Assembly (NCBI GenBank): GCA_947568835.1
Contig: OX387611.1
Coordinates: forward strand, 4,344,001 to 4,408,000
Origin: Protonemura montana
Taxonomy: Eukaryota > Arthropoda > Insecta > Plecoptera > Nemouridae
Reading direction: 5' to 3'
DNA length: 64,000 nucleotides
Shown: piece by piece, positions 11,878 through 22,800 of the stretch
Numbering within the stretch: position 1 is the stretch's first letter
Layout of the letters: each line of letters opens with the position of its first letter
The notes under the pieces: generated by a model
The model's input: only the letters and a program-made list of their open reading frames with translations
Told to the model about the DNA's origin: nothing
The model's database searches: none
Position numbers and translations under genes: made by a program

Positions 11878-12762
11878 AGTGATTTGTGGGGGTTTTGACG
11901 ACAGGCCATGTGGCACAGAAATAATCGTGAAACAATTGATAGTAAGAATGATGATGGACCTAGCCTAGTGAATAAGAGACGAGGGGAAACCCGGTGCCGG
12001 CACGTAGTCTACTCCTGTCGATGACCAAGGGGACCACCGGCTAAACGTCCCTTCAGAAGGACGGTACAACGCGAACAACAGGATTCCGCCACAAATCCAT
12101 GCTGTCGAGAGGTTGATAAGCAAGGCGAGTGAAGTTGCTGTACTAACTTTCATCCCTCCAACCTCTCTCCCGAACAGAACTGGTCATGTGTATGATGGTC
12201 ACCCATCAAATACCTGACCCAGCGCAGTGTTGCTTAACTTTCATCCCTCTAACCTCTCTCTCGAACAGAACTGGTCATGTGTATGATGGTCACCCATCCA
12301 ATACCTGACCCAGCGCAGTGTTGCTTAACTTTCATCCCTCCAACCTCTCTCCCGAACAGAACTGGTCATGTGTATGATGGTCACCCATCCAATACCTGAC
12401 CCAGCGCAGTGTTGCTTAACTTTCATCCCTCCAACCTCTCTCCCAAACAGAACTGGTCATGTGTATGATGGTCACCCATCCAATACCTGACCCAGCGCAG
12501 TGTTGCTTAACTTTCATCCCTCTAACCTCTCTCCCAAACAGAACTGGTCATGTGTATGATGGTCACCCATCCAATACCTGACCCAGCGCAGTGTTGCTTA
12601 ACTTTCATCCCTCTAACCTCTCTCCCGAACAGAACTGGTCATGTGTATGATGGTCACCCATACAATACCTGACCCAGCGCAGTGTTTAACTTTCATCCCT
12701 CCAACCTCTCTCCCAAACAGAACTGGTCACGTGTATGATGGTCACCCATACAATGCCCTCAA
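11878..12762 (-). repeat. 5S-derived SINE with about 7 promoter units
   Basis: A degraded 3' end near 11,895 (GACGACAGGCCATGTGGCAC) leads into the conserved body and then the longest promoter array in the window. TCATCCCTC recurs at 12,150, 12,241, 12,332, 12,423, 12,514 and 12,605, giving a 91-bp unit, with a shortened last unit at about 12,694. Each unit carries the 5S A-box and C-box region on the minus strand. It lies just downstream of the first exon of the gustatory receptor at 13,746-12,811, in what would be its 3' intron. Confidence 0.85.
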
Positions 12763-12810
12763 TGATGCTTAGCTTTTGTATTTGGAATCAGTCAATATTA
12801 ATGGATCTAC

Positions 12811-13746
12811 CTCATCCTGAACCGACGCACAGTTCCGCGTCAAGACCACCAGATTCAGAATGCGTCGGCAGGTCTCCACGCAAAGAGATATCAAGAGCAT
12901 CTCGTGTATTTTATGGTCTTTGCTGACAAGATCCAAAAGTATGGTGGCCGCATAGTACAACGTTTGGACGAGTATCAGAAATGTCGTGGCCGTGATTATA
13001 ACGTTTTGACTGCCATACATTTGATCAACTTGCCGTGCCACGCAGAAAACATCTCTGTGCACTTCCGTCAGATCGGCAACGTCAACCGGAAATACGTCTA
13101 CGTAATGATGGGTCAAGTGTGTGTAAACTTTGTTTCCCCTTTTTAAGAGAATTTCAGATTTGAAATTTTCGTTTAGTGCTTTGTAAGCGATCGATACCGC
13201 TGTCACGAGACTGTTGCATTGAATAAAGCAAAGTTCGTTGCTAAAATTGAAAATCAAATGGACAAAAACGAAGAAGTCTTTCAAAAAAAGCCGTTGGTTG
13301 CCTGAATACCAGTATGGCACAGATCCGATAAGTAAAATTACAAAATTTACAAAAAGTTGTAGACAGGTGTTTTTTCGAAATCGAACGTAGACGCTTTTGG
13401 GTATGTTTAAAAAGGAACCAATCCGTGACAACTCGTGAATAATTTCTAGTTTTTCTGTTTGATTTTTGAAGAGATTATAATGAGATAGTGCGAACAAAGC
13501 AACTCCTGAGTACTCGCAGAATATCGTGACGCTGTTTATCAAATCGTGGATGATTACCACGATTAAAGCCGGCAGAAAGATGTTCACGATCAAAAAAACG
13601 GTCGACGAGAAGATAACACAGTAGGCGAGCGCTAATTTTGATTTTTCGTAACGGATTTTGGTGTTTTTTTTGTTGATCAAATACGGAGCTGTGCCGAATA
13701 TTTTAGATATTCTGATCAGTGGCTCGGTTGCTGTGTTGAAATCCAT
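12811..13746 (-). CDS. Gustatory receptor (insect Gr family), main exon
   Basis: Insect gustatory receptors are seven-transmembrane ligand-gated cation channels of sensory neurons. The start is ATG at 13,746-13,744. The N-terminus MDFNTATEPLIRISKIFGTA has the family form (hydrophobic residues, S/K, I/FG, APY). Several long hydrophobic segments follow, and the segment DLTEVHRDVFCVARQVDQMYG matches the 'H..LC.....N..YG' signature before transmembrane segment 6. The exon is taken to end at a GAG|GTAGAT donor, giving 312 codons and a phase-0 intron, as at conserved Gr 3' introns. The frame itself would run on to 12,769. The short C-terminal exon with the TYxxxxxQF motif was not found; the next 900 bp are a SINE array. 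It forms a same-strand tandem with the receptor at 14,597-15,574. Confidence 0.7.
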
Positions 13747-14596
13747 TTTGTGACTGTTTGACGAAGTTGTCTCTTAATCGTAGCACTTATAAAGTGTACG
13801 GATACAATTTAAAATGGTATGACTTTGTTGTTGTTTGCGTAGCTGTCGAAGATTTTATGCCATGCCACTTTCCTGAATGACACACATGTTTATAAAACAT
13901 GTGACCACTTATGAATATTGCTCGATTACATACAAAAAGTAAGGTGAATAGAACGAGCTAAAGTGCATTGCTCTTTTCATCTAGTCTACATATATGTACT
14001 TTTTTTTGCATTGCGCGAAGATTGCCTGTATTGGAAAACAAATTATTAGAGTGTTTTTTTGTTGTTGTTGTATTATTGATTATGTTATAATATGGAACAT
14101 TAAAAGTGTATCAGGAAAATATGAATTAATTTTAAAATAAACTTGGTTTGAAAATCTGTAATGAGTGTAAAACGAGAACTGTTAGTTTCACTTGTTCAAA
14201 AAAAAAGATACTGGTATGAGCTTTTTATTTATGTTTAATCGTAAGGTGTTTTTTTGTTGTTTCTTCGCGAAATGCTTCCATTTCAACAACATTTTCATGG
14301 CACTGAATTGTGTTTACAAATAAGATCCACTGTACTCATGTCTGAATTGAGAGCTTTTAGCCAGTTCAAAAACTCTTACTGCAACAGCGCAGCAAATGCG
14401 GAAACAGCATTGGTTCGTACCCAACCGAACTTACTGGAAGACGTTGACAGAGCTGGTTAAGGAGGTGAGGCGAGGAAGCAACACAAAAAATATTAACTAG
14501 CAACGCTCAGCTACACAGCAACTCAAATTGCTTTTTAAAAATCTGATTTGCCAAAACATCTAAAGAAAAACAAATCCATTAATAAAAACCAGTTAC
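13747..14596. other. Spacer between two gustatory receptor genes
   Basis: It should contain the 3' exon(s) of the upstream-transcribed receptor at 14,597-15,574 and the promoter of the one at 12,811-13,746. I read the minus strand for the family C-terminus (TYxxxxxQF) and did not find it. A poly-pyrimidine stretch and acceptor-like CTGTTGCAG on the minus strand near 14,390 is the only candidate splice site I noticed. Confidence 0.4.
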
Positions 14597-15574
14597 CTTT
14601 GTGACAGCCCGAGAGCAACACCACAAGATCGTCAACAACTTGGCGATCCGAAAACAGCAATCCAAGATGGTCGCCACTAAAATAATAGCTTCAATATTTT
14701 CATCTTCATTGTTCAAACCCAGAACAGTTTCGACCAACAAATACGAAGACTCAGTGATATTCAAAAATGAAGTTGCCACGGCCAAAATGTTCCTAAATCC
14801 AAATATCTCGTTCATGTGTTTCACGACCTTGCAGAGGTCGCCGTGTGTCTTGGAAAACGAGCTTAAGATTTTTGGAGAAACACGGATTTCTTTCGAATCG
14901 TTTTCGATTTTTCGTTGAAGTCCCAAACTTACATTAAACACTTTGCACTCACTTTGAACACTGTTATTTTCGCCTTTTTTTGCCGTTTCTGAATCGCACA
15001 TTTCTTGCAAACTCTGTGTTAGCCTTGCGAACAAGTCGCCAGTGACGTACGCGAAGTTACAGTATTGCAGATCAGTGAGTAGTTTGGGAATTTCAATCAG
15101 CACCAAAACAAACAAAACTTTCATCAGACACGCATAGCATCCGTCCATTACAACCAGAAACAAAACAAAGAAGAAAATTTGACAGGTAAACATTTTTCTG
15201 TATTTTTTGTAAACATCTGCAGTCACTTTCAAGTCTTTGCCAATGCGTTCTAGGTCCCCGAGGATGTCAAGAATACGTTCCCGGTTCCACAATGCCGTGA
15301 CGTAAGTTTGTAAAAACAAAAAATTGCCGGCAATCGTTTGCAAAAATTTGGTACCGTCTGTGATCGAACGCAAAGACATGAAATGCACCTGCGAGGTCAA
15401 TATCAAAGCGTAGACCACAAATATTTCGAGAAGAAAAACAAATATCGAATAGTAAGTCATGTTTGTTGAAGATCTGTACTTTCTGCGGCCGGATACGTTG
15501 ATCGCTACGTAAGGACCAACACCCCAGTACCTAAACAAGTCCATGAACGGTTCAATGGCGCTGAAAAACTCCAT
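14597..15574 (-). CDS. Gustatory receptor (insect Gr family), main exon
   Basis: This is a second seven-transmembrane gustatory receptor candidate. It starts at ATG 15,574-15,572 with MEFFSAIEPFMDLFRYWGVG, the same pattern as its neighbour (M-[DE]-F-x(3)-[AE]-x-EP). The diagnostic block is SKTHGDLCKVVKHMNEIFGF followed by a hydrophobic helix, the classic Gr region before transmembrane 6. An insertion rich in charged residues sits in the third intracellular loop (about residues 200-225). The exon closes with ACAAAG|GTAACT after 326 codons, phase 0. Reading through the donor would add only five codons before a stop. The final exon is not identified. Sequence identity to the neighbour is low, so the tandem is old. 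Confidence 0.7.
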
Positions 15575-16012
15575 TTCGGTTTAAATTACTTGCTGAACGC
15601 CTCTAGTAAAACAGCAGATTCACTCGAAATGGCGTGCTTTCTCTTTCAAGGTCAAGTAAGTTGTAACGGACGTTTGAATTCAAATATTTGACCCTATAAA
15701 ATTACGAGTAACGTGTGTCGATCGTCTGTCCGTGCCACAGAATGAGCTTGATCATTGTTTGGATTTGCTAGTAAGGGTGTGGTCACGCCGGAAGGAGGTA
15801 GTGACGCAGACAGGCTTGCAGGGAGATGATTAATTGCTGCAGTTCAGGTGTCAGGTGATGATGTCAAGGGATTTGACAGCTGTCAGCCATTAGGTATCGA
15901 TGTCAGTCGATTGTGCAATTAGTATATTGTTACAGGTTTGTTTTATTGTTAAAATGATTTATAAATATAAGCGGTGGGATGCGACAAGAGCGTGAATATT
16001 TAATTTATCAAG
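15575..16012. other. Upstream region of the gustatory receptor pair
   Basis: No gene is seen. The first 200 bp upstream of the ATG would carry the receptor promoter, but I cannot pick a confident core element. Confidence 0.35.
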
Positions 16013-16115
16013 GACTGCTTTAACTCCTGATAAAGTAACAGGTACAAGTTACGAAACGTTGGGAAATTTAGTTGTTCTTCACTTAGCATTCAAAATAGTT
16101 TTTGTTTTTGTTATG
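16013..16115 (+). repeat. Penelope-like element end fragment
   Basis: It has CAAGGACTGCTTTAACTCCT, then GATAAAGTAACAGGTACAAG and TTACGAAACGTTGGGAAATT, ending in the CTTAGCATTCAAAA block and a shortened TTTTTGTT tail. Confidence 0.55.
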
Positions 16116-16297
16116 TTCGTATTCCTGTTATTATCTTGAAAACAAAAACTCGGATTGGCTTCCAACATCTTTTTCTTTGTTGACAGGTGTATATTGCAGT
16201 GATGATTTAAAAATATAATTTTCAACTGTTTCTACCTTTTGACTGACTGTGCCTATCACTCATCCTTTAACGTTACTTTACATTTAAGCGTATTAAT

Positions 16298-16706
16298 TAT
16301 TTGTGGTGTTTAACGATGCACTGTTTTGACATCTGGCCATGCGGCACTGGTCTAATGGCGTCGGTGAATGAGTGGATGATGATGAGGATGATGATGGACT
16401 TAACCTAGGCTAGAAGGGAGGAAGAGAAACCCGGTGCTGGCACGTAGCCTACACCTGTCGAAGACTAAGGGGATCACCGGCATAACGTCCCTTCCGAAGG
16501 ACGGTACAACGCGAACAGCTGGATTCCTCCACAAATCCATGCTGTCGAGAGGTTGATAAGCAAGGCGAATGAAGTTGCTGTACTAACTTTCATCCCTCCA
16601 ACCTCTCTCCCGAACAGAACTGGTCATGTTTATGATGGTCACCCATCCAATACCTGACCCAGCGCAGTGTTGCTTAACTCTCATCCATCCAACCTCTCTC
16701 CCGATA
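16298..16706 (-). repeat. 5S-derived SINE, body plus about 1.5 promoter units
   Basis: The plus strand reads GTGTTTAACGATGCACTGTT from about 16,309, the ATGATGATGAGGATGATGAT run, the GGCACGTAGCCTACACCTGT body, and one full plus one partial 91-bp unit, broken at 16,703. Confidence 0.85.
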
Positions 16707-17164
16707 TAAGCGTGTACTGTGGTTTCAAAAAAATACATATCCTCTCTTTAAATAATTTTTAAAAGGTAACTGACAGGTAATTTCACAAATAAAACCACTT
16801 CAATGGCAGCCACTGACCTCTACCAAGGTGCAGCAAATTAAAAAAAAGGTCTGCATCACAGAAGCGTGCTCAGGCGTTGTTTTTTTTCCCATGTAAGAAC
16901 ACGCGCGTGCATCTTCTGCATTTCCAAGTGCAATTGCATCGAATGTATGCACCTGCATTTAAAGGTCAGACCGCCGCGGTGCACCTAGAGTGCAATTACA
17001 CGGGACATAATTGCAGACTACGCTTGAGAATGTGCTTTACGTTTGTTATTCAAAACAGGAGAGAGATTTACGTTGGTGAAATATTGCTTTTAACAACTTC
17101 GTAATCTGACCAAGTGCCAGATGTTAGTCAATTTGGCTATGATCATTTCTGAGAGGTTTTAAGG
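16707..17164. other. Intergenic, no supported gene
   Basis: A 75-codon plus-strand frame (16,877-17,104) is open but has no recognisable domain. Confidence 0.35.
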
Positions 17165-18800
17165 GCCGTTTGTGTATGAGTTTTGTAATTTTTTGGTTAA
17201 TTCTCTTTTTTTTTTAAAGTTTTTTAGACCTAAAATATCCTTTTTTCGACATTTTGGAAGAGATCGCTCAGCCATTTTCAGAGTAAGACTGATCAGTCTC
17301 AACTTTGGGACAAGTCCATTTTAGAGCTAAAAACCCTTAAAAAAAAGAGCATATATCGGAAAATCACAAGTCTCAATTTGACTCAAGTTTAATCTCAGGT
17401 CAGAGATGAAGTTAGATACACATACCCTTTTCACAATGTGCCTTTGTCAATCTAATTGTAGGATTTAATTTTTACCTCTGAAACACTTTGGCTGTCAATA
17501 TTTCTTGACCTAGCTGCGTTGTCAACCGTGATTTCTGAAAGACTTGGATTAGTGTTTAATTTAAGTTGATTTATGTGAGTTACATTATGTGAGTGAACGA
17601 GTTGGCAACAGGGCTATGATGTTCACCAAATCAAATTTTGATTACGCTATCATTGTTACTCAATTCAATATAGTTTAGCATTATTGAAGGGATTCTTGGT
17701 TATATTTGCAAATAAACAAATATCATTGAAAAACCGAGATTAAGTCACCTAAGTACAAATATGAGCATCATAGATACAACCACTGAGTTTATAGGTACAG
17801 TCAGAGGGTCTGCAAAATTTAACACTTTCTGCTGAGCAAACGTGCCGCCCGATGGCGCTTGCAACTACCCTCTTTATATCAATACATATCAATACATGCA
17901 CATCAATCAATAAGTGCAGTTATTATTAAGTTTAATTGGAGGTATGAGTTTAATTGGAGGTAACTATGACATTTCTAAACACTCGAAACGACTGCGATTC
18001 TATCTAGTAAAATCCTCAATATTTTTCAGCAAAGTAGTTATTTTGAGAACATAATTAGCAAAATCTATGTCAAACTTAATCTATGTTTGGGAACACAAAG
18101 TTTTGTGCAATTTCTGGTTTCCTTTGAGTGTTCGTCTGAAATACCAACTAGCAAGCAGCACAGAACAACTTTTTAAGAAACTGGACAACATTATAATGGT
18201 GTTTATTTCTATAACGCGCTGCCAAAGGAGATCCAAGAAATAAAAAATGTATACACTTTTAAATTTCATGTAAAAAATTATTGTCTGGAGAAAGAGTTTT
18301 ACTGTATTGACAAATTCCATAGGAAATGTCTCTAGATTGTAATTTACTTATAATTGTACCTACATGACGAAACATGACATTTTATTTAAACATTTACCGC
18401 TAATAAACATTATAATAATAATAATAATTATTATTATTATTAATGTTTCGTAAAACGATGCTTTTCTTTAAAAATGCAATACAGTGATTCTAAGATTAAA
18501 ACGCTAGGTTAGGTCATAAAGCTTTCTCGGATGCATAGTTTTCTGCAAGATTTTCTTTTTTTTTGATTTGGTTACTATTCTAATAGCATTTTTTTTTTTA
18601 AAGTTTAAAACCCCTTTTTAAAACCAAGCCAGAATTACCTCAAGCTGTGATTCCATAGGAGGCCTTAGAATGAAAGTAAGAGTAATACACTTCTTTAAGT
18701 TTGGTTTTTGTAACTGCAAAAAGCCGCATACGTTTGGAATTAGTACAATTATCGAGATATACACGAGAAGTAAAGATGTCTCCACTTTAGTCGTATTTCA
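17165..18800 (+). repeat. Long interspersed/segmental repeat, copy 1
   Basis: This 1.6-kb stretch is closely similar to 61,545-62,405 plus 63,285-64,000. Shared landmarks include GACATTTTGG.AGAGATCGCT, CTTGACCTAGCTGCGTTGTC, GAGTGAACGAGTTGGCAACA, CGTGCCGCCCGATGGCGCTT and GGTTAGGTCATAAAGCTTTC. In the other copy about 880 bp of further sequence sit between the two halves. The second half carries a LINE reverse-transcriptase C-terminus (18,070-18,335). Confidence 0.85.
18070..18335 (+). mobile_element. LINE reverse transcriptase C-terminal fragment
   Basis: In the plus-strand frame ending near 18,334 the sequence reads NGVYFYNALPKEIQEIKNVY followed by TFKFHVKNYCLEKEFYCID. This is the usual end of Jockey/I-type LINE ORF2 proteins ('LYN.LP.EI......FK..LK..L......F'). 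There is no catalytic domain, and the fragment starts abruptly. The better preserved copy is at 63,180-63,563. Confidence 0.65.
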
Positions 18801-18884
18801 CTCTTCCACACAAGTGCAATCTATAAATTTGGCAAAGATAAAATAAATAAAAATTTGTGCTGAAATATTATAAACCTCTTTTTA

Positions 18885-19375
18885 TGACAATCTTATCTCC
18901 TTAATCTCCTTAAACAGATATCCTATCGATAACGCTCGAACGCGAATCTGCTTCTATAAGAGAAGCTGGCTTACAGCGTTGTCAACTACTAGTAGGGTAC
19001 AGTGTAACTCCAATGGCGGGATATGAAATGATAAAAACAGAGTAGTAAAATGCATAATATTCTGTCGAAATCAAATGAAGAGAAGCAAAATTATGACAGG
19101 CAATGTGGTTTGTGATTGTAAATAGATTACAGTATGACCGTAAATCAGAGAGACCAAACGACTGTCGTGTTTGAACTTGCGCTAATATGTTTTACCCCAG
19201 AGATAATGTTAAAAACTACCAAACCATTTAAACTTGCCCAAAACAATAAAGAAATTTAGAGGAGTTTTAGGTTTTAGGCATAGGTTTTAAGCTTTTTAAA
19301 ACGTTTTTGAAATAAGAAAAAATTCGCGAATTAAAGTGCGAATATTAATTTAACTCCTTCCTTATCATCATCACA
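18885..19375 (+). other. Distal 5' flank of Ig unit A, conserved with B and C
   Basis: Starting at CTTATCTCCTTAA..ACAGATATCC (about 18,893) the sequence aligns, with gaps, to 28,430 and 37,430. Shared words are CAGATATCC and AATGGCGGGA. It is more diverged from B and C than they are from each other. Confidence 0.5.
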
Positions 19376-19829
19376 ACTTTATCTGACAGGCACTGTAGTT
19401 GTCACAGTTTTATCGGTGGTTGCAACAAGAGGCAACATTCTTTCCGTTACAGATCACGGTCCATTTGACAGTCACCCCGTGTACGTTGCTAGCATCGGCT
19501 GCTGTCTGCAAGTTGACCGACGAACCCAACGTCTTGCGGAAGATTATTGGACCAATCAGCGCTTTAAACAAAGAACAACAGGAATTGTTGTAGCAACAGT
19601 GTCAGCAGCGTCAACAGAAGAGTGTTGAAGACAATGTCACGACCGTGTGTATAGTTTAATAATTTAGGTGTGAATGCAGGGAGTGATCACATTGATTTGT
19701 TTCAAAGCAACCAAGAATATCTGTGATTTTGTCGCTTTGTGAAAGTTTGGTTTTGTGTGCACTGCAAGTTTATAAGTTCAGTTTGTAACGAAACAGTTTC
19801 CACGATAGTGTTGAGATTACATAAGGAAG
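19376..19829 (+). promoter_or_regulatory. Conserved 5' module and putative core promoter of Ig gene A
   Basis: About 450 bp directly upstream of the signal-peptide exon are strongly conserved in all three Ig units, including GTACGTTGCTAGCATCGGCT and AACAACAGGAATTGTTGTAG. TTTATAAGTTCAGTTTGTAA at about 19,770 contains TCAGT (19,778-19,782), a perfect arthropod initiator. Its A lies exactly 50 bp before the ATG in A, B and C alike. An open frame (19,416-19,628) in this module is discussed in the findings. Confidence 0.45.
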
Positions 19830-19893
19830 ATGGATTTCAATGTCACCGTTCTGCTGGCTGCAATATTTTTAATGGATATATCACGGAACGCAG
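19830..19893 (+). CDS. Ig gene A exon 1: signal peptide
   Basis: It encodes [22 protein letters not shown], a short hydrophobic signal peptide ending near small residues. The donor is GCAG|GTATAT, phase 1. The ATG context AAGATGG is conserved in the three units. Confidence 0.75.
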
Positions 19894-22800
19894 GTATATT
19901 AAGTTTTGAAAAGAGTGACAACACCTTAGTGGCAAGTGCTGGTGGTGTGGTTTGGAGGGGAGGTATGACAGGAGAAATATACTCCGTCGAAAGTGTTATA
20001 GTTTCTGCTGCTGAAAAAGTGGGGCTAATTGGACGAAACCGTTTATTTTACGCATCGAATTTTTTTCAAGAGTAAACACTACCGGCTTAGAATGAATTCT
20101 TAATTAAATTGCAAACTCTTGCAATGCGCGGGGTATTTTATTATTATCAACACTATAACCGTCTCAAAAATTGATGCCCAAACGGGCATCGGGGTTCGAG
20201 TCCGCGTTTGGGCATCAATTTTTGAGACGGTTATAGTGTTGATAATAATAAAACACAACCGACTCTTTTACATAAGCGAAATTATAAGCAAATTTGGCAA
20301 ATTATGGTTCAATCGGGTCATTTTTATAGCACAAACATAAGATATGTTTTGAAGTAATTAATATTTGTTAGAATTTGCGCATGAAACCAAGAAATAGGAA
20401 TTTTTTAAAATGTATATAATTATTATTTAGTCTAATGTTTAACAAGACCAAAGTTGTCAGCTTCGAGCTCTCCTGAGAAATCTTGCACAATCATTTAAGT
20501 GCTACAATAACCAGCAATTATTGTTATCGACTTATTTACAAGTGCACCAATATCTAACAAAAACTATTTAAAATGGGTTTTGAATGCTACGTAAAGGATA
20601 ACTAAATTTCCCGACGTTTCGTAACATGTACTAGTTACTTCTTCAAGGGTTAGAGCAGTCCTTGAAGAAGTAACTAGTACATGTTACGAAACGTCGGGAA
20701 ATTTAGTTGTCCTTTAATTAGCATTCAAAACCCCTTTCAAATAGTTTTTGTTAAAACTAGTGCTAAGGATAAACCAAGTAGACATAAGTCTAAAAACCAT
20801 CATACACCAATATCTGTTGATTATATTTAACAATGATCTTTGTTGCAGGTGTTTTCAGTTTTAAAATAATCGCTGGTCCCGTATACATAGACGATATGAA
20901 AACCAGGCAAGTCACAGCAAGATGCACTGCAGATCCCAGGCAGCCGATAACCGGGTGTCAGTTCAAGGTCTGGTACGTTGACCAACAAGAGCAAGGAGTG
21001 CTGCTCAACGTGTCGGGGAGTGAAAACATGAAGACCGTCACGGTATCGAATCCTTACAACAATGGTACCAGCTACACTGCTCACTTCTGGGCAGATGTTG
21101 ATATTTTCAACGCTGGCATTTGCGCAGTGCGGTTCTATGGCCTGCAAGGAGATCACTTACTGCTTGGCTGTAAACTTGCCAACAGCTCCGGGCAATCTGC
21201 TGTCGAAACAACGCCTGTCTTTGTTCATGATGGTAAGCTCACTCAAGTTTGAGATTATGTTGGATGAGAAAAAAAAAAATGAAATTTATTGGGTGAAAAA
21301 ATATTAACTTTGGTAAAACATAGAGATACCTTTTTTTCGTAAGAATTAGTTAATTTCAAGTTGAATTACTCTTCGCTCGCTTTACTCATCAATCATTTTT
21401 TTGAAGAAATTAGGTATTTAAAAAATTATCATCCATAAATGTCCCGTAATGTTAATGTACATATTACATTTTTCTTGCATAAGGTAATTTTTTTCACAAA
21501 AAAGTGCCTGAAAATTAACCAATAAAATCCTTTGGTGACATCAAAGAGGCGGACAACTCGATGGTTAGTTTCCTAACCTATTTTTGGATTATTTTTAATT
21601 AGGTGAATCCGACTGGCTCTGACTTACAGAAACAATTTAGACAATAAAAGGTCGATTTCACCAACGCTGTTTAAATCTCCGGCGTTTTAGAGAGGTTTTA
21701 GGCCAAACTTGATTTTTCCCGCTTAGCCAACATTTTGATAAATTTGAGAGAGAATGTAATGATAAAAACACAAAAAAAAAATTAAACTTAAATTTGAATT
21801 TGGTGATGATTCAAGAAGGCCTTGTCCTGTCACATATAAGAAATTTTATTTAGCAGCCGTCACTATTTTCTCTCTGTCCAAATCACCGTTTAATATTTGA
21901 ACCTGGAAGGACGGGGTTCAACTTTTAAACTGTCATTTGGAGGTCAAAGTAAGAAGTCACATTGATATTTTGTTTATATTTTCAAGTCACCAAATATTCC
22001 GTTTCGAAGCAAACACATTGTTAAAAACTAATTTTTTCTTATTCTTCGTGTGTTGTCTTGATTTTTTGATTTGCAATTATAAAAATATAATTGTTTTAAA
22101 GCAAATTAATGCGCCGGCTAAAATCGCCCCTGAACGGCGTTAAAGAACGCTTTTAATGGCGTGGGTGAAATCGGCCCAAAGTTTGTTTTGGCCAAACTTG
22201 ACGTTTAAGTTATAGCTACGTTACGTAAAGTCTCGTTCTCATGTTTTTTGTAACTATACTAACAGAAATCAATATCAAAACGTTTAAATTTATTGCAATG
22301 TCAATGTTTTAATTAAGTGAAAGGTGTTTGAATTGTAGATGCTACATCAGTCTAAAAAAGTGACTTTATATATAAACATCTTGCATATCTCGCATCGCTT
22401 CAAAGGATGCTTTAATTTTGTTTGTTGCTAATCATTTATATGATATTTTAAATATTGTTTGTCCATTTAAAACTTACAACACTCATTTAAACTGTTGAAC
22501 TCTTAAGTTACAGTCGCCCAGATGCATCTGAATTCACTCAGCGAGCAGCTGAATGTCGATCAAGGAGGAAGCGTACACATATTATTGCACACAATATCTG
22601 GAGGCACGATTAACTATTGCTCTTCAACATTGTCAAATAAGGACCGAATTGTCATCACTTACGGTCACAGTGGTTATTCCAACAACGTGATCGCTGTCAA
22701 TGGGAAGATCGCCACCTCTCGTTACACCTCCTATGGTGGACAGTTGGCTCAAGGGGAGTGTGGTTTTACCATCAACAACGTCACGGACAGGGATAACGGA

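Larger units (their letters stand above)
19894..20848 (+). other. Intron 1 of Ig gene A
   Basis: It contains the 49-bp perfect hairpin (20,136-20,253) and a head-to-head pair of Penelope-like ends (20,555-20,810). No coding sequence is supported. Confidence 0.6.

Noticed and set aside
19416-19628. A small conserved gene upstream of each Ig unit
   Set aside because: The frame is shifted by a 4-bp deletion in B, the start regions differ between A and C, and conservation is explained by recent duplication; it is kept only as a finding.
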